Positions 23,496 to 32,232 of a DNA stretch of 33,776 bases are shown one piece after another. This DNA is from SHLQ01 sp964494395 (GTDB taxonomy: Bacteria; Actinomycetota; Acidimicrobiia; Acidimicrobiales; SHLQ01). Under the pieces are notes generated by a model. It had not been told where the DNA came from. It was given only the letters and a program-made list of their open reading frames with translations, and did no database searches. Within the stretch, counting starts at the first letter, position 1; each line of letters begins with the position of its first letter. A program made the translations under genes and the position numbers. Where the stretch lies: positions 1 to 33,776 of the forward strand of contig CAZBTI010000025.1 of the NCBI GenBank assembly GCA_964494395.1. The letters are read 5' to 3'.

Positions 23496-23902
23496 CGTGG
23501 CAGGGCATTCACAAGCTTGGCTCGGAGTTCAGGAGTGAGAACGCGTCCGGCCTTTTCGACCAGAACTGCCATCTCGTACCCAACAAACCCAATATCGCAC
23601 GATGCTTCGGCGACGACACCCAATGCGGAGCCGTCGCTGACACCCGTGACGAGCAGGAGCGCATTGTCCATTTCGACGATGACTTCGTTGACACGACCGC
23701 CGCCGAAGCGTCCGGCTGCGCCATATGCGAGTCCGATCAGTCCCGATGCAACCGCTGCGAAGCGGTCACCACCGGCACGATCCAGTCCGTTTGACATGGC
23801 CATGAGGAGGCCATCTGACGAAACCACGATGGCCTCAACGACCCCTGGGGTTTGATCAACAAAGCTGGAAATCAACCAGCTGACATCTTCTACCTGAGTC
23901 AT
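23492..23902 (-). CDS. Roadblock/LC7 domain protein (CvnB type)
   Basis: 136 aa, a single roadblock domain (DVSWLISSFVDQTPGVVEAIVVSSDGLLMA, then VEMDNALLLVTGV and LGVVAEASCDIGFVGYEMAVLV). These proteins act as GTPase partners, here presumably of the CvnD protein. Its ATG shares one base with the stop of the kinase gene (TAATG), a coupled arrangement. Confidence 0.93.
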   Translation of the reverse strand: MTQVEDVSWLISSFVDQTPGVVEAIVVSSDGLLMAMSNGLDRAGGDRFAAVASGLIGLAYGAAGRFGGGRVNEVIVEMDNALLLVTGVSDGSALGVVAEASCDIGFVGYEMAVLVEKAGRVLTPELRAKLVNALPR

Positions 23903-25893
23903 TATTCACCATCCGTTTCAGCAGGACCACGGCCCCGCTCGAGTCCCGACTTGTATCGAGACAACATTGATTTGACCTGATCTGGAGAACGCTGAGAGGG
24001 TCCCGCACGTTCCTCATCCATGTTCAAAATTGGTGCGTCAGCAGCTGGAGCGGCACTACGAGTGCGCTTCTTCAGCTTTCCGCCCGAGGCTGCAGATTGT
24101 GTTGCCGGAGCCGGAGCTACTGGGGCTGCCGCTACCGGTGCTGCGGCAACCGGCGCTGCTGCTACTGGGGCCGGAGCTGTCGGTGCAGCTGCTGCGGTGG
24201 CTACGGGTGCAGCTGCGACTGCGGCTGCGGTAGCGACTGGCGCTGCGGCTGCTGCGGCACTCGCGACGGGGGCTGCGGCCACTGGAGCTGCTGCAGCACT
24301 CGCTACCGGTGCGGGAGCGATCGGTGCCGGTGCGGGAGCGATCGGTGCCGGTGCTACTGGATCACTCGGCATTTCGAAGCTTGAGTTACCAGGAGTGAAG
24401 ACCTCAGGTGCTGCAGGGGCTTCATTGACTGGCTTTGGAAGCGAGACTCCAAGATCACTGTCGTCCGCTGGGTCGAGAACGCTCTCGAGCGGCATGGCGG
24501 GGTCTCGCGGAGGGGTATCAGCAATCGTTGGGAACGGGGCTGGAGCCTCGGCTGCAACAGGTGGCGTGCCGATTGCAGATGCGTCGGCGACCGGTGCCGA
24601 TGCATCGATTGGAGCTTGCGCCTCAATCTGCACAGGTTCAGAGATTTCAACCGCTGCTGGAGCAGTCTCAACCGCTTCAATTGGAGCAGGGGCAGCAGCC
24701 TCGACCGGAGCGGGTGCTGGTGCTGGCGCTGGTGCAGCACCTGGCACGGTCTGTGACCATGATTGGACGACTGCGGCCGGAACCACGACGGTTGCCACGG
24801 TGCCGTTGCCATCGCCCTGAGCAAGACGTACCTGTACGCCGAGCTTGTGGGAAATGCGGCTGACGACCTGAAGGCCAATCGAGTGCGAAATCGTGAGTGT
24901 CGAAACCGGTGGCTTCGCCAGCATCTCGTTCAGGCTGTTCATCTGCTCTGGAGCAATGCCTGTTCCGTGATCGAGGATCGTGATCGTATAGTCGCCGGTT
25001 GCAGGGTTTGCTGCACCGGTGACGTCGACGGCGGTTCCTGGAGGCGAGTGCTGAGCGGCGTTCTCCATGAGCTCTGCGAGAAGGTGAGCCATTTCGCTCG
25101 CCTTCGGGCCAGCAACGTTGGTTTCGTCGAGCGAAATTGGAACGATTCGCTTGTAGTCCTCGACCTCGCCAATGGCGACACGGAGAACTTCGCGAAGTGG
25201 AACTGCTGGGCTGTGGCGCTCGGGGGTCTTTGCGTCGGCGAGAACAAGCAAGCTCTCTGCGTTGCGATGCATGCGAGTAGCGAGGTGATCTACTCGGTAC
25301 AGCAGTGACAGGCGGTCAGAGTCGCGCTCTTCAGCTTCGAGGGTGTCGATTGCTTCGAGCTGACGATCTACAAGGGCCTGATTACGGCGAGCAAGGTTGA
25401 CGAACGTGTTCGAGATGCCGGTCTGCAGCTCGCTGACGTCATCTCCAATTCCCGCTGCGCTCGTACGAACTGCACGGAGGCCAGAGGCAACGCTTGCAAA
25501 CTCTGAGTCTTCGAACTCAACCGGCTGACGGTTGGTACCGAGATCCGAGATCGCAGTGCCACTCGAGATGGCCTGTCCGAGACTCGGCAGGTCCTCGTTG
25601 GCGACGGCAAACGCTTCGTCGCGAAGGGCGATCAGCGATCCTGAGAGTGCCGACTGGGCCTTCTTCCACATGAAGAAGAAGCCAATGGCGGCAACGATAA
25701 AGAGCACGATGCCGACGATCAGGTTGCTGACCACGACGGCCACCAACATGAGGACGAGCGGAATCACCCCGATCATCATCATCGATGTACCAACTGAGCC
25801 AGGCGCACTCTTCTGCCCCGCTTCTGGAGAGGGTGCCTCTGTGGCCACCTCTTCCACGGGTGCGGGTTCCTCGCTGGTTTCCTTGTTAAACAT
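23902..25893 (-). CDS. Conservon sensor histidine-kinase-like protein (CvnA type) with Ala/Pro-rich tail
   Basis: 663 aa. An acidic, Pro-rich N-terminus is followed by two adjacent membrane helices (about 39-57 and 59-76) with almost no loop, so there is no extracellular sensor. A linker and the dimerisation-like helix with H203 (RVDHLATRMHRN) follow, then a HATPase with N-box N278 (ELMENAAQHS) and G1 box DHGTG (308-312). From about 385 to 610 the sequence is mostly Ala and Pro (APAP, PVAAA units), then a basic KLKKRTRS patch and a conserved-looking C-terminal helix (PDQVKSMLSRYKSGLERG). Canonical CvnA proteins have a large extracellular domain, missing here. GAGGG before the ATG supports the start. 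Confidence 0.88.
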   Translation of the reverse strand: MFNKETSEEPAPVEEVATEAPSPEAGQKSAPGSVGTSMMMIGVIPLVLMLVAVVVSNLIVGIVLFIVAAIGFFFMWKKAQSALSGSLIALRDEAFAVANEDLPSLGQAISSGTAISDLGTNRQPVEFEDSEFASVASGLRAVRTSAAGIGDDVSELQTGISNTFVNLARRNQALVDRQLEAIDTLEAEERDSDRLSLLYRVDHLATRMHRNAESLLVLADAKTPERHSPAVPLREVLRVAIGEVEDYKRIVPISLDETNVAGPKASEMAHLLAELMENAAQHSPPGTAVDVTGAANPATGDYTITILDHGTGIAPEQMNSLNEMLAKPPVSTLTISHSIGLQVVSRISHKLGVQVRLAQGDGNGTVATVVVPAAVVQSWSQTVPGAAPAPAPAPAPVEAAAPAPIEAVETAPAAVEISEPVQIEAQAPIDASAPVADASAIGTPPVAAEAPAPFPTIADTPPRDPAMPLESVLDPADDSDLGVSLPKPVNEAPAAPEVFTPGNSSFEMPSDPVAPAPIAPAPAPIAPAPVASAAAAPVAAAPVASAAAAAAPVATAAAVAAAPVATAAAAPTAPAPVAAAPVAAAPVAAAPVAPAPATQSAASGGKLKKRTRSAAPAADAPILNMDEERAGPSQRSPDQVKSMLSRYKSGLERGRGPAETDGE
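24308..24349 (-). repeat. Tandem 21-base repeat in the Ala/Pro tail coding region
   Basis: Two exact 21-base units (24308-24328 and 24329-24349), in frame, coding for repeated APIAPAP-type residues. Likely to vary in copy number. Confidence 0.8.
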
Positions 25894-25913
25894 AAATCCC
25901 TCGACATACGTGA

Positions 25914-25946
25914 GCGTTACTTCCGATCTATCGGAATTGGCGTTAC
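25914..25946. promoter_or_regulatory. Palindrome within direct repeats upstream of the conservon
   Basis: A perfect palindrome TTCCGAT-ct-ATCGGAA (25921-25936) is bracketed by two GCGTTAC direct repeats (25914-25920 and 25940-25946). It lies 21-53 bases before the start of the kinase gene, a fitting place for a transcription-factor site controlling the conservon. Regulator unknown. Confidence 0.5.
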
Positions 25947-26014
25947 ACAGTTGAGGAATTTTTTGGGTCTTTGGACCTAAATGAAACCAGATTTACGGGT
26001 TCGGGCGGCGTAGG

Positions 26015-27496
26015 TCAGCGGAGCGGTTGGTCGGCTGGCGTTACCGGTACGGGCAGACCGGTGGTGCCCATAAGAGCAGCATCGACCGCAGCGGCGCACG
26101 CACGACCCTCGGCAATCGCCCAGACGATCAGTGATTGTCCACGGCCCATATCGCCGCAGACGTACACGCCGTCGACATTGGTCGCATATTGAAGCGAACG
26201 GTCGACGTTTCCACGGTCGGTCAGGTCGACACCGAAATCATCGATCAACGGAGACTTCTCTGGACCGGAAAATCCCATTGCGAGGAGCACCATCTGCGCG
26301 GGGAACGTTTCTTCGGTGCCATCGATTGGAACGAAGCTCATCCTGCCGTCGACGACCGTGGACTCGACCCGCACCGTCTTGAGCGACGCTACGTTACCGT
26401 TCGCATCTTTTTCGAACTCGAGGGTGCTGATGCCGTATTCGCGAACATCTTCGCCTTCGATTTCGATTGCCTCGAGGTGGGCAGAAGGCGTGCGGAGAAC
26501 GAGCGGCCAAGCGGGCCATGGATTCGTATCGGCTCGTTGATCTGGTGGTTCGGCCATGATTTCGAACTGATGCACCGACTTTGCTCCGTGGCGAAGCACC
26601 GTGCCCAGACAATCTGCTCCGGTATCGCCGCCGCCGATAATGATGACGTCCAACCCCTCGGCAGAGTTTGGATGCTCATCGAGTTCACCCATCTGCACAG
26701 CGTTTGATGGAGGCAAGAACTCCATGGCCTGCATAATGCCACCGGCGTCGCGGCCGGGCATTGGAAGGTCGCGCCATTGGGTTGCGCCAGCAGCGAGAAC
26801 GACTGCGTCGAATTGTTCGGCGAGCTCGGCGGTCGTGATATCGACCCCAACGTTGACGCCGGTCCGAAAGACGGTGCCTTCGGCCTTCATCTGCTCGAGG
26901 CGGCGATCGATGAACCGCTTCTCCATCTTGAACTCAGGAATGCCATAGCGGAGCAAGCCGCCGATCTGCGGCGCTCGTTCGAGCACGGTCACGTCGTGGC
27001 CTGAGCGGCTCAATTGCTGAGCAACAGCGAGGCCCGCTGGCCCCGACCCAACGACAGCGACTGACTTGCCCGTCCTGACCGTCGCAATGACCGGGGTAAC
27101 CCAGCCTTCGGCGAAAGCGCGCTCGATGATTTCGATTTCGACCTGCTTGATCGTGACCGGAGGTTCGTGAATACCGAGGACACAAGACCCTTCGCACGGA
27201 GCTGGACACAACCGGCCGGTGAACTCGGGAAAGTTGTTCGTTGCATGCAGGCGCTCAGATGCAGCCTTCCAATCGTCTCGGTAGACGAGGTCGTTCCAAT
27301 CCGGAATCAGGTTCCCGAGCGGGCAGCCGCTGTTGCAAAAGGGGATTCCGCAGTCCATGCAACGAGACGCCTGGACCTTTAGTTCATCGTCGTCGAACGG
27401 CTCGTAGACCTCTTTCCAATCCAAGATCCGCACCGGTACCGGTCGCATCGTTGGCGTCTTTCGGCCGTGCTTCATAAACCCTGTTGGATCACCCAT
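26015..27496 (-). CDS. gltD: Glutamate synthase (NADPH) small subunit
   Basis: Passes electrons from NADPH through FAD and Fe-S clusters to the large subunit, for glutamate formation from glutamine and 2-oxoglutarate. 493 aa. N-terminal cluster cysteines C46, C49, C54, C58 and C97, C101, C105; FAD-binding VGSGPAGLA; NADPH-binding IIGGGDTGAD; C-terminal VYVCGDMGRGQSLIVWAI. The ATG at 27496 (not the open frame to 27577) is preceded by GAGGAG and overlaps the gltB stop by 8 bases. Confidence 0.96.
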   Translation of the reverse strand: MGDPTGFMKHGRKTPTMRPVPVRILDWKEVYEPFDDDELKVQASRCMDCGIPFCNSGCPLGNLIPDWNDLVYRDDWKAASERLHATNNFPEFTGRLCPAPCEGSCVLGIHEPPVTIKQVEIEIIERAFAEGWVTPVIATVRTGKSVAVVGSGPAGLAVAQQLSRSGHDVTVLERAPQIGGLLRYGIPEFKMEKRFIDRRLEQMKAEGTVFRTGVNVGVDITTAELAEQFDAVVLAAGATQWRDLPMPGRDAGGIMQAMEFLPPSNAVQMGELDEHPNSAEGLDVIIIGGGDTGADCLGTVLRHGAKSVHQFEIMAEPPDQRADTNPWPAWPLVLRTPSAHLEAIEIEGEDVREYGISTLEFEKDANGNVASLKTVRVESTVVDGRMSFVPIDGTEETFPAQMVLLAMGFSGPEKSPLIDDFGVDLTDRGNVDRSLQYATNVDGVYVCGDMGRGQSLIVWAIAEGRACAAAVDAALMGTTGLPVPVTPADQPLR

Positions 27497-30400
27497 GGCG
27501 TGCTCCTCGTTCCTTGGCCGAAGCCATAATCGCTTCCATTTCATCAGTACCCGCTTCGCGTGCGGCTGCTGCTGCAACGAGGACCCGCTTGTAGTCCCGT
27601 GGCATCACCTTCACAAAGGCCCTTTTCGCCGAGTCCCAGTCGGCCAGTACACGAATGCCCACATCTGAGCCGGTTTCGGTGATATGCGCATCGATCAGGG
27701 ACTTCAGCAGCTCTTCGTCTTCTTCGACGAGGTTCTCCAAGTCGACCATCTCACCATTGACCTTCGCCTCAAACTCTCGTTCGGGGTCGTACACGTATGC
27801 CACACCGCCCGACATGCCGGCGGCAAAGTTGCGCCCGGTCGAACCAAGGATGACGGCCACTCCCCCGGTCATGTACTCACAACCATGGTCGCCAATGCCT
27901 TCGACGACAGCGGTTGCGCCCGAGTTTCTTACGCAGAACCGTTCGCCAACCTTTCCTCTGATGAAGAGCTCTCCCGAGGTTGCGCCATAGGCAATGACGT
28001 TGCCCGCAATGACGTTGTCCTCGGCCACGCACGCCATCTCGTCGGGCGGCCGCACGATGAGGCGTCCGCCGCTCAAGCCCTTACCAACAAAGTCGTTTGC
28101 GTCGCCGGTGAGGCGAATGGTGATGCCTTTCGGGACGAATGCTCCGAGGCTGTTTCCAGCAGAGCCTTCGGCGTCGACGATCACCGAGTCGTCCGGCAGC
28201 CCATCGGGTCCATTGATCGAGGTGAGGTGGTGACCAAGTTGGGTACCAACCGCCCGATGGACATTGCGGATGTCGGTCGAGATCTGCACCGGAGTGCCAC
28301 CGTTGATCGCGGGCAACGCAGCGTCGAGCAGGCGTGCGTCGAGCGCCTCATCGAGTTTGTGATCTTGCCCGGTGTTGTGATGGCGAACTTCTCCCTGAAG
28401 AAGTGGCGGAACATAGAGGATGGGTGACAGGTCGAGCCCGTCAGCCTTCCAGTGATCGATGGCTGCATCGAGGTCGAGCGACTCGACCTGGCCAATCGCC
28501 TCTTCGAGTGTGCGGAAGCCGAGTTCGGCGAGCAACTCACGAACCTCTTCAGCAATGAACTCGAAGAAGTTGACCACGAAGTCCGGCGAACCGCTGAACT
28601 TCTTTCGAAGTTCGGGGTCTTGTGTAGCGACACCGACCGGGCATGTATTGAGGTGGCAGACGCGCATCATGATGCAACCCATCACGACGAGTGGAGCCGT
28701 TGCAAAGCCGTACTCGTCGGCCCCCAGCAGAGCGGCAATCATGACGTCTCGTCCGGTCTTTAGCTGCCCATCGACCTGAACAACGACCCGGTCTCGAAGA
28801 CCGTTCATCAGCAGGGTCTGTTGTGTCTCGGCGAGGCCGAGTTCCCATGGGGACCCAGCGTGCTTGACCGAGGTCAACGGCGATGCGCCGGTGCCGCCGT
28901 CGTGGCCGGAAATGAGGACCACGTCGGCGTGAGCCTTGGAGACGCCGGCTGCGACGGTACCTACACCCAGTTCGCTCACGAGCTTTACGTGGACTCGCGC
29001 CTTTGGGTTCGCGCTCTTTAAGTCGTAGATCAGCTGAGCGAGATCCTCGATCGAATAGATGTCGTGATGTGGGGGTGGGCTGATGAGCCCGACACCCGGG
29101 GTGCTGCCACGAGTCTTTGCAATCCACGGGTACACCTTGTGGCCAGGCAACTGGCCACCCTCGCCAGGCTTTGCACCTTGGGCCATCTTGATCTGGATGT
29201 CATCGGCGTTGACGAGGTAGTTCGAGGTCACGCCAAATCGGCCCGAAGCAACCTGCTTGATCGCCGAACGCTTGGAGTCGCCGTTCTCCATTGGCGTGAA
29301 GCGTTCGTCGTCCTCGCCACCCTCGCCCGTATTCGACTTGGCCCCAATGCGGTTCATTGCAATGGCCAAGGTTTCGTGGGCTTCGGCGGAGATGGAACCG
29401 TACGACATTGCGCCGGTCGAGAAGCGCTTCACGATGTCGGCAATTGGCTCTACCTCTTCAATCGGAATCGATGGACGCTCTCCTCCCTTGAAGGAGAAGA
29501 GGCCCCGAAGCGTGGACAGGTTCTGCGCATGATTATTTACCGCTGAGGTGTACTCGCGGAAGATATCGAAACGTCCCGAACGTGTCGCGTGCTGCAACTT
29601 GAATACGGTGTCGGGGTTAAAGAGGTGGAACTCTCCCTCTCGGCGCCATTGATATTCGCCGCCGACCTCGAGGGTCTGGTGAGCGCGGTGATTGGGGTTT
29701 GCCGGGAACGCCCGACCATGACGGTCGAGGATCTCTTCGACGAGAACATCGAGCCCGACACCACCGAGGCGGCCAGCCATTCCCCCAAAGTACTCATCGA
29801 GTACTTCAGAGCTGAGGCCGATCGCTTCGAAGATCTGTGCGCCGGTGTAGGACGCAACGGTTGAGATGCCCATCTTCGACATGACTTTGAGAAGGCCCTT
29901 GTCGAAGGCTTTGACGTAGTTCTTCTCGGCCCGTTCAGGGCTGACGTCGATTCCATAGGCCTGTGTTTCGGCCATTCCCCGAATCGTCTCGAACGCAACG
30001 TAGGGGAACACGGCGCGAGCGCCGAACCCGAGAAGGGTCGCAACGTGATGGACCTCTCGGGCCTCGCCGGTCTCGACGACGATGTCGGCTCGGGAACGGA
30101 TGCCGGACGAAACGAGATCGTGATGAACCGCCGCCGTTGCGAGCAGCGGCGGAATAGGCATCAGCGTTCGAGAGGCCGAGCGATCGGTGAGAATCAGGAT
30201 TCCGGCGCCGTCCTCGACCGCAGCGCAAGCCGCTTTGCGGAGTCCATCGAGGGCGGTCGCGAGACCAACAGCGCCCGAGCTTGCCGGGAACACGATGTCG
30301 AGCAAGACGCTCTTCAGCCCCGATGCTGGGTCCTCGGTCGGCAGCAACCGAAGAAATTCGTTTGGTGTCAGCACCGGATGGTCGAGATGGATTTGTCGAA

Positions 30401-32105
30401 CGGGGTCGTTGCCTGGGTTGAGCAGGTTGCCGCGTGGACCCAGTGTCGTTCCGACGGCGGTGATCAGTTCCTCACGGATAGCGTCGAGTGGAGGGTTCGT
30501 CACCTGAGCGAACAACTGCTGGAAGTAGTCGGGCAAGAGGCGGGACTTTTCCGATAGCGCCGCGATTGGCGTATCGGTTCCCATCGAGCCGAGGGCTTCC
30601 TTGCCATCGACGATCATTGGCTGGAGCAGGACCTTGATGTCCTCGTGGGTATAGCCAAAGGTGAGCTGACGACTCTCGAGCGTTCCTTCTACTGGACGCT
30701 CATCGATCTGCTCGGGCAGCGACGACAGGTGCGCCACCGATGACGTGACGAGTTCGCCATAGGGGCGCTTGGCCGCCACGCTCGCCTTGATCTCGTCGTC
30801 GCGAAGGATGCGACCTTGCTCGGTATCAATAAAGAAGATGCGGCCTGGTTCGAGACGACCCTTCTCGACGATGGTCGACTGATCGATATCTACCACACCG
30901 ACCTCGGACGCCATGATCACCAGATTGTCGCTGGTGACCCAGTAGCGGCTCGGTCGTAGACCGTTGCGATCGAGAACCGCGCCGATCACCGTGCCGTCGG
31001 TGAACGACACCGACGCCGGGCCGTCCCACGGCTCCATAAGGGTTGCGTAGTACTCGTAGAACGCCGAACGCTCGGGGTCCATCGACTCGTGGTTCTCCCA
31101 CGGTTCGGGGATCATCATCAGAATCGCCTCGGGCAGGCTGTAGCCCGACAGGGTGAGCAATTCGAGAGCTTCATCGAAGCCAGCAGTGTCGGACGCACCA
31201 GGAGTACAGATCGGGAACGCCCGCTCGAGGGAGTCTCCAAAGAGTTCCGATTCCAGAGCCGACTGGCGAGCCTTCATCCAATTGCGGTTGCCCTTGATCG
31301 TGTTGATTTCGCCGTTGTGAGCAACGAGGCGGTACGGGTGAGCGAGGGGCCACGAAGGGAAGGTGTTCGTGCTAAACCGGCTGTGCACCAGCGCAATAGC
31401 AGACTCAAATCGTTCATCACGCAGATCGTCAAAGAACGCGCCGAGCTGCGGCGTCGTGAGCATGCCCTTGTAGACAATCGTGCGAGCCGACAGTGACGGG
31501 AAGTACACGCCGTCGTGTAGAGATGACGCCCCACCCATGGCCTCGCTGGCTTCTGCTGCACCGGCTTCGACATGAATCTCGTGTTCAAAGCGCTTGCGAG
31601 CCACGAAGAGCACACGATCGAGTTCGATGCCCGAGAGGGTCCCGGAACTATGGGTGAAAAACGGTTGACTAAGGCCTGGCATCGCGACACGCGAACCAAC
31701 GCCGATGGTCTCGGGCCGAATGGCAACGTCACGCCAACCAAGGACCACAAGGCCTTCTTCGACAGCGATCCGCTGGACTTCCGCTTTCGCCTCAGCAGCG
31801 AGGGCTGGTTCTTGGGGAAGGAACGCAATACCCGTTGCGTATTGACCGAACGGTGGCAGTTCGAAGTCGACATCATCGCGATACAACGCATCGGGGATCT
31901 GGGTGAGAATGCCCGACCCGTCACCTACCTCAGGGTCTGAACCCGCAGCACCTCGATGCTCGAGGGCGCAAAGCGCGCCGAGTCCGTGTTGTACAATCCG
32001 GTGGCTTGGGCGTCCGAGCATGTCGCACACGAAGTTGAGCCCACAGGCGTCGTGCTCGTTCTCAGGGTTGTAAAGGCCCTGCCGGGCCGGCAGTCCAAAA
32101 GTCAT
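27489..32105 (-). CDS. gltB: Glutamate synthase large subunit
   Basis: 1538 aa, full length. A 20-residue propeptide precedes Cys21 (HDACG), the N-terminal nucleophile of the class II glutaminase domain. The central and FMN domains follow (KPGEGGQLPG, ISGHDGGTGASP), with the 3Fe-4S ligands in CIMMRVCHLNTCPVG, then the C-terminal beta-helix domain with GGVAVILGSTGRNFAAGMSGG. It makes glutamate with GltD. AAGGA before the ATG is a fair ribosome site. Divergent from the M18 aminopeptidase gene. Confidence 0.97.
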   Translation of the reverse strand: MTFGLPARQGLYNPENEHDACGLNFVCDMLGRPSHRIVQHGLGALCALEHRGAAGSDPEVGDGSGILTQIPDALYRDDVDFELPPFGQYATGIAFLPQEPALAAEAKAEVQRIAVEEGLVVLGWRDVAIRPETIGVGSRVAMPGLSQPFFTHSSGTLSGIELDRVLFVARKRFEHEIHVEAGAAEASEAMGGASSLHDGVYFPSLSARTIVYKGMLTTPQLGAFFDDLRDERFESAIALVHSRFSTNTFPSWPLAHPYRLVAHNGEINTIKGNRNWMKARQSALESELFGDSLERAFPICTPGASDTAGFDEALELLTLSGYSLPEAILMMIPEPWENHESMDPERSAFYEYYATLMEPWDGPASVSFTDGTVIGAVLDRNGLRPSRYWVTSDNLVIMASEVGVVDIDQSTIVEKGRLEPGRIFFIDTEQGRILRDDEIKASVAAKRPYGELVTSSVAHLSSLPEQIDERPVEGTLESRQLTFGYTHEDIKVLLQPMIVDGKEALGSMGTDTPIAALSEKSRLLPDYFQQLFAQVTNPPLDAIREELITAVGTTLGPRGNLLNPGNDPVRQIHLDHPVLTPNEFLRLLPTEDPASGLKSVLLDIVFPASSGAVGLATALDGLRKAACAAVEDGAGILILTDRSASRTLMPIPPLLATAAVHHDLVSSGIRSRADIVVETGEAREVHHVATLLGFGARAVFPYVAFETIRGMAETQAYGIDVSPERAEKNYVKAFDKGLLKVMSKMGISTVASYTGAQIFEAIGLSSEVLDEYFGGMAGRLGGVGLDVLVEEILDRHGRAFPANPNHRAHQTLEVGGEYQWRREGEFHLFNPDTVFKLQHATRSGRFDIFREYTSAVNNHAQNLSTLRGLFSFKGGERPSIPIEEVEPIADIVKRFSTGAMSYGSISAEAHETLAIAMNRIGAKSNTGEGGEDDERFTPMENGDSKRSAIKQVASGRFGVTSNYLVNADDIQIKMAQGAKPGEGGQLPGHKVYPWIAKTRGSTPGVGLISPPPHHDIYSIEDLAQLIYDLKSANPKARVHVKLVSELGVGTVAAGVSKAHADVVLISGHDGGTGASPLTSVKHAGSPWELGLAETQQTLLMNGLRDRVVVQVDGQLKTGRDVMIAALLGADEYGFATAPLVVMGCIMMRVCHLNTCPVGVATQDPELRKKFSGSPDFVVNFFEFIAEEVRELLAELGFRTLEEAIGQVESLDLDAAIDHWKADGLDLSPILYVPPLLQGEVRHHNTGQDHKLDEALDARLLDAALPAINGGTPVQISTDIRNVHRAVGTQLGHHLTSINGPDGLPDDSVIVDAEGSAGNSLGAFVPKGITIRLTGDANDFVGKGLSGGRLIVRPPDEMACVAEDNVIAGNVIAYGATSGELFIRGKVGERFCVRNSGATAVVEGIGDHGCEYMTGGVAVILGSTGRNFAAGMSGGVAYVYDPEREFEAKVNGEMVDLENLVEEDEELLKSLIDAHITETGSDVGIRVLADWDSAKRAFVKVMPRDYKRVLVAAAAAREAGTDEMEAIMASAKERGARHG

Positions 32106-32167
32106 CGTCGTTCCTTACGGTAATGTCAGCGCGAACATGGCACGCTGGGACGACGTTGGCCCGGCTT

Positions 32168-32229
32168 GATAGGTAAAACCTATCCGGATAAGGGTCTTCG
32201 CACCACACCCAGCGAGCAACAAGATAGGT
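32168..32229. promoter_or_regulatory. Operator-like palindrome and half-site between gltB and the M18 gene
   Basis: GATAGGT-aaa-ACCTATC (32168-32184) is a perfect 17-base inverted repeat, continued by the palindrome TATCCGGATA (32181-32190). A further GATAGGT half-site lies at 32223-32229, directly before the ATG at 32233. The layout suggests a repressor able to act on the M18 gene, gltB or both. The regulator is not identifiable from this. Confidence 0.5.
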
Positions 32230-32232
32230 CCT

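Noticed and set aside
24020..24820. Plus-strand 266-codon frame rich in Ala, Thr and Gly
   Set aside because: It is antisense to the Ala/Pro tail of the conservon kinase and arises from its codon bias; no ribosome site or family match.
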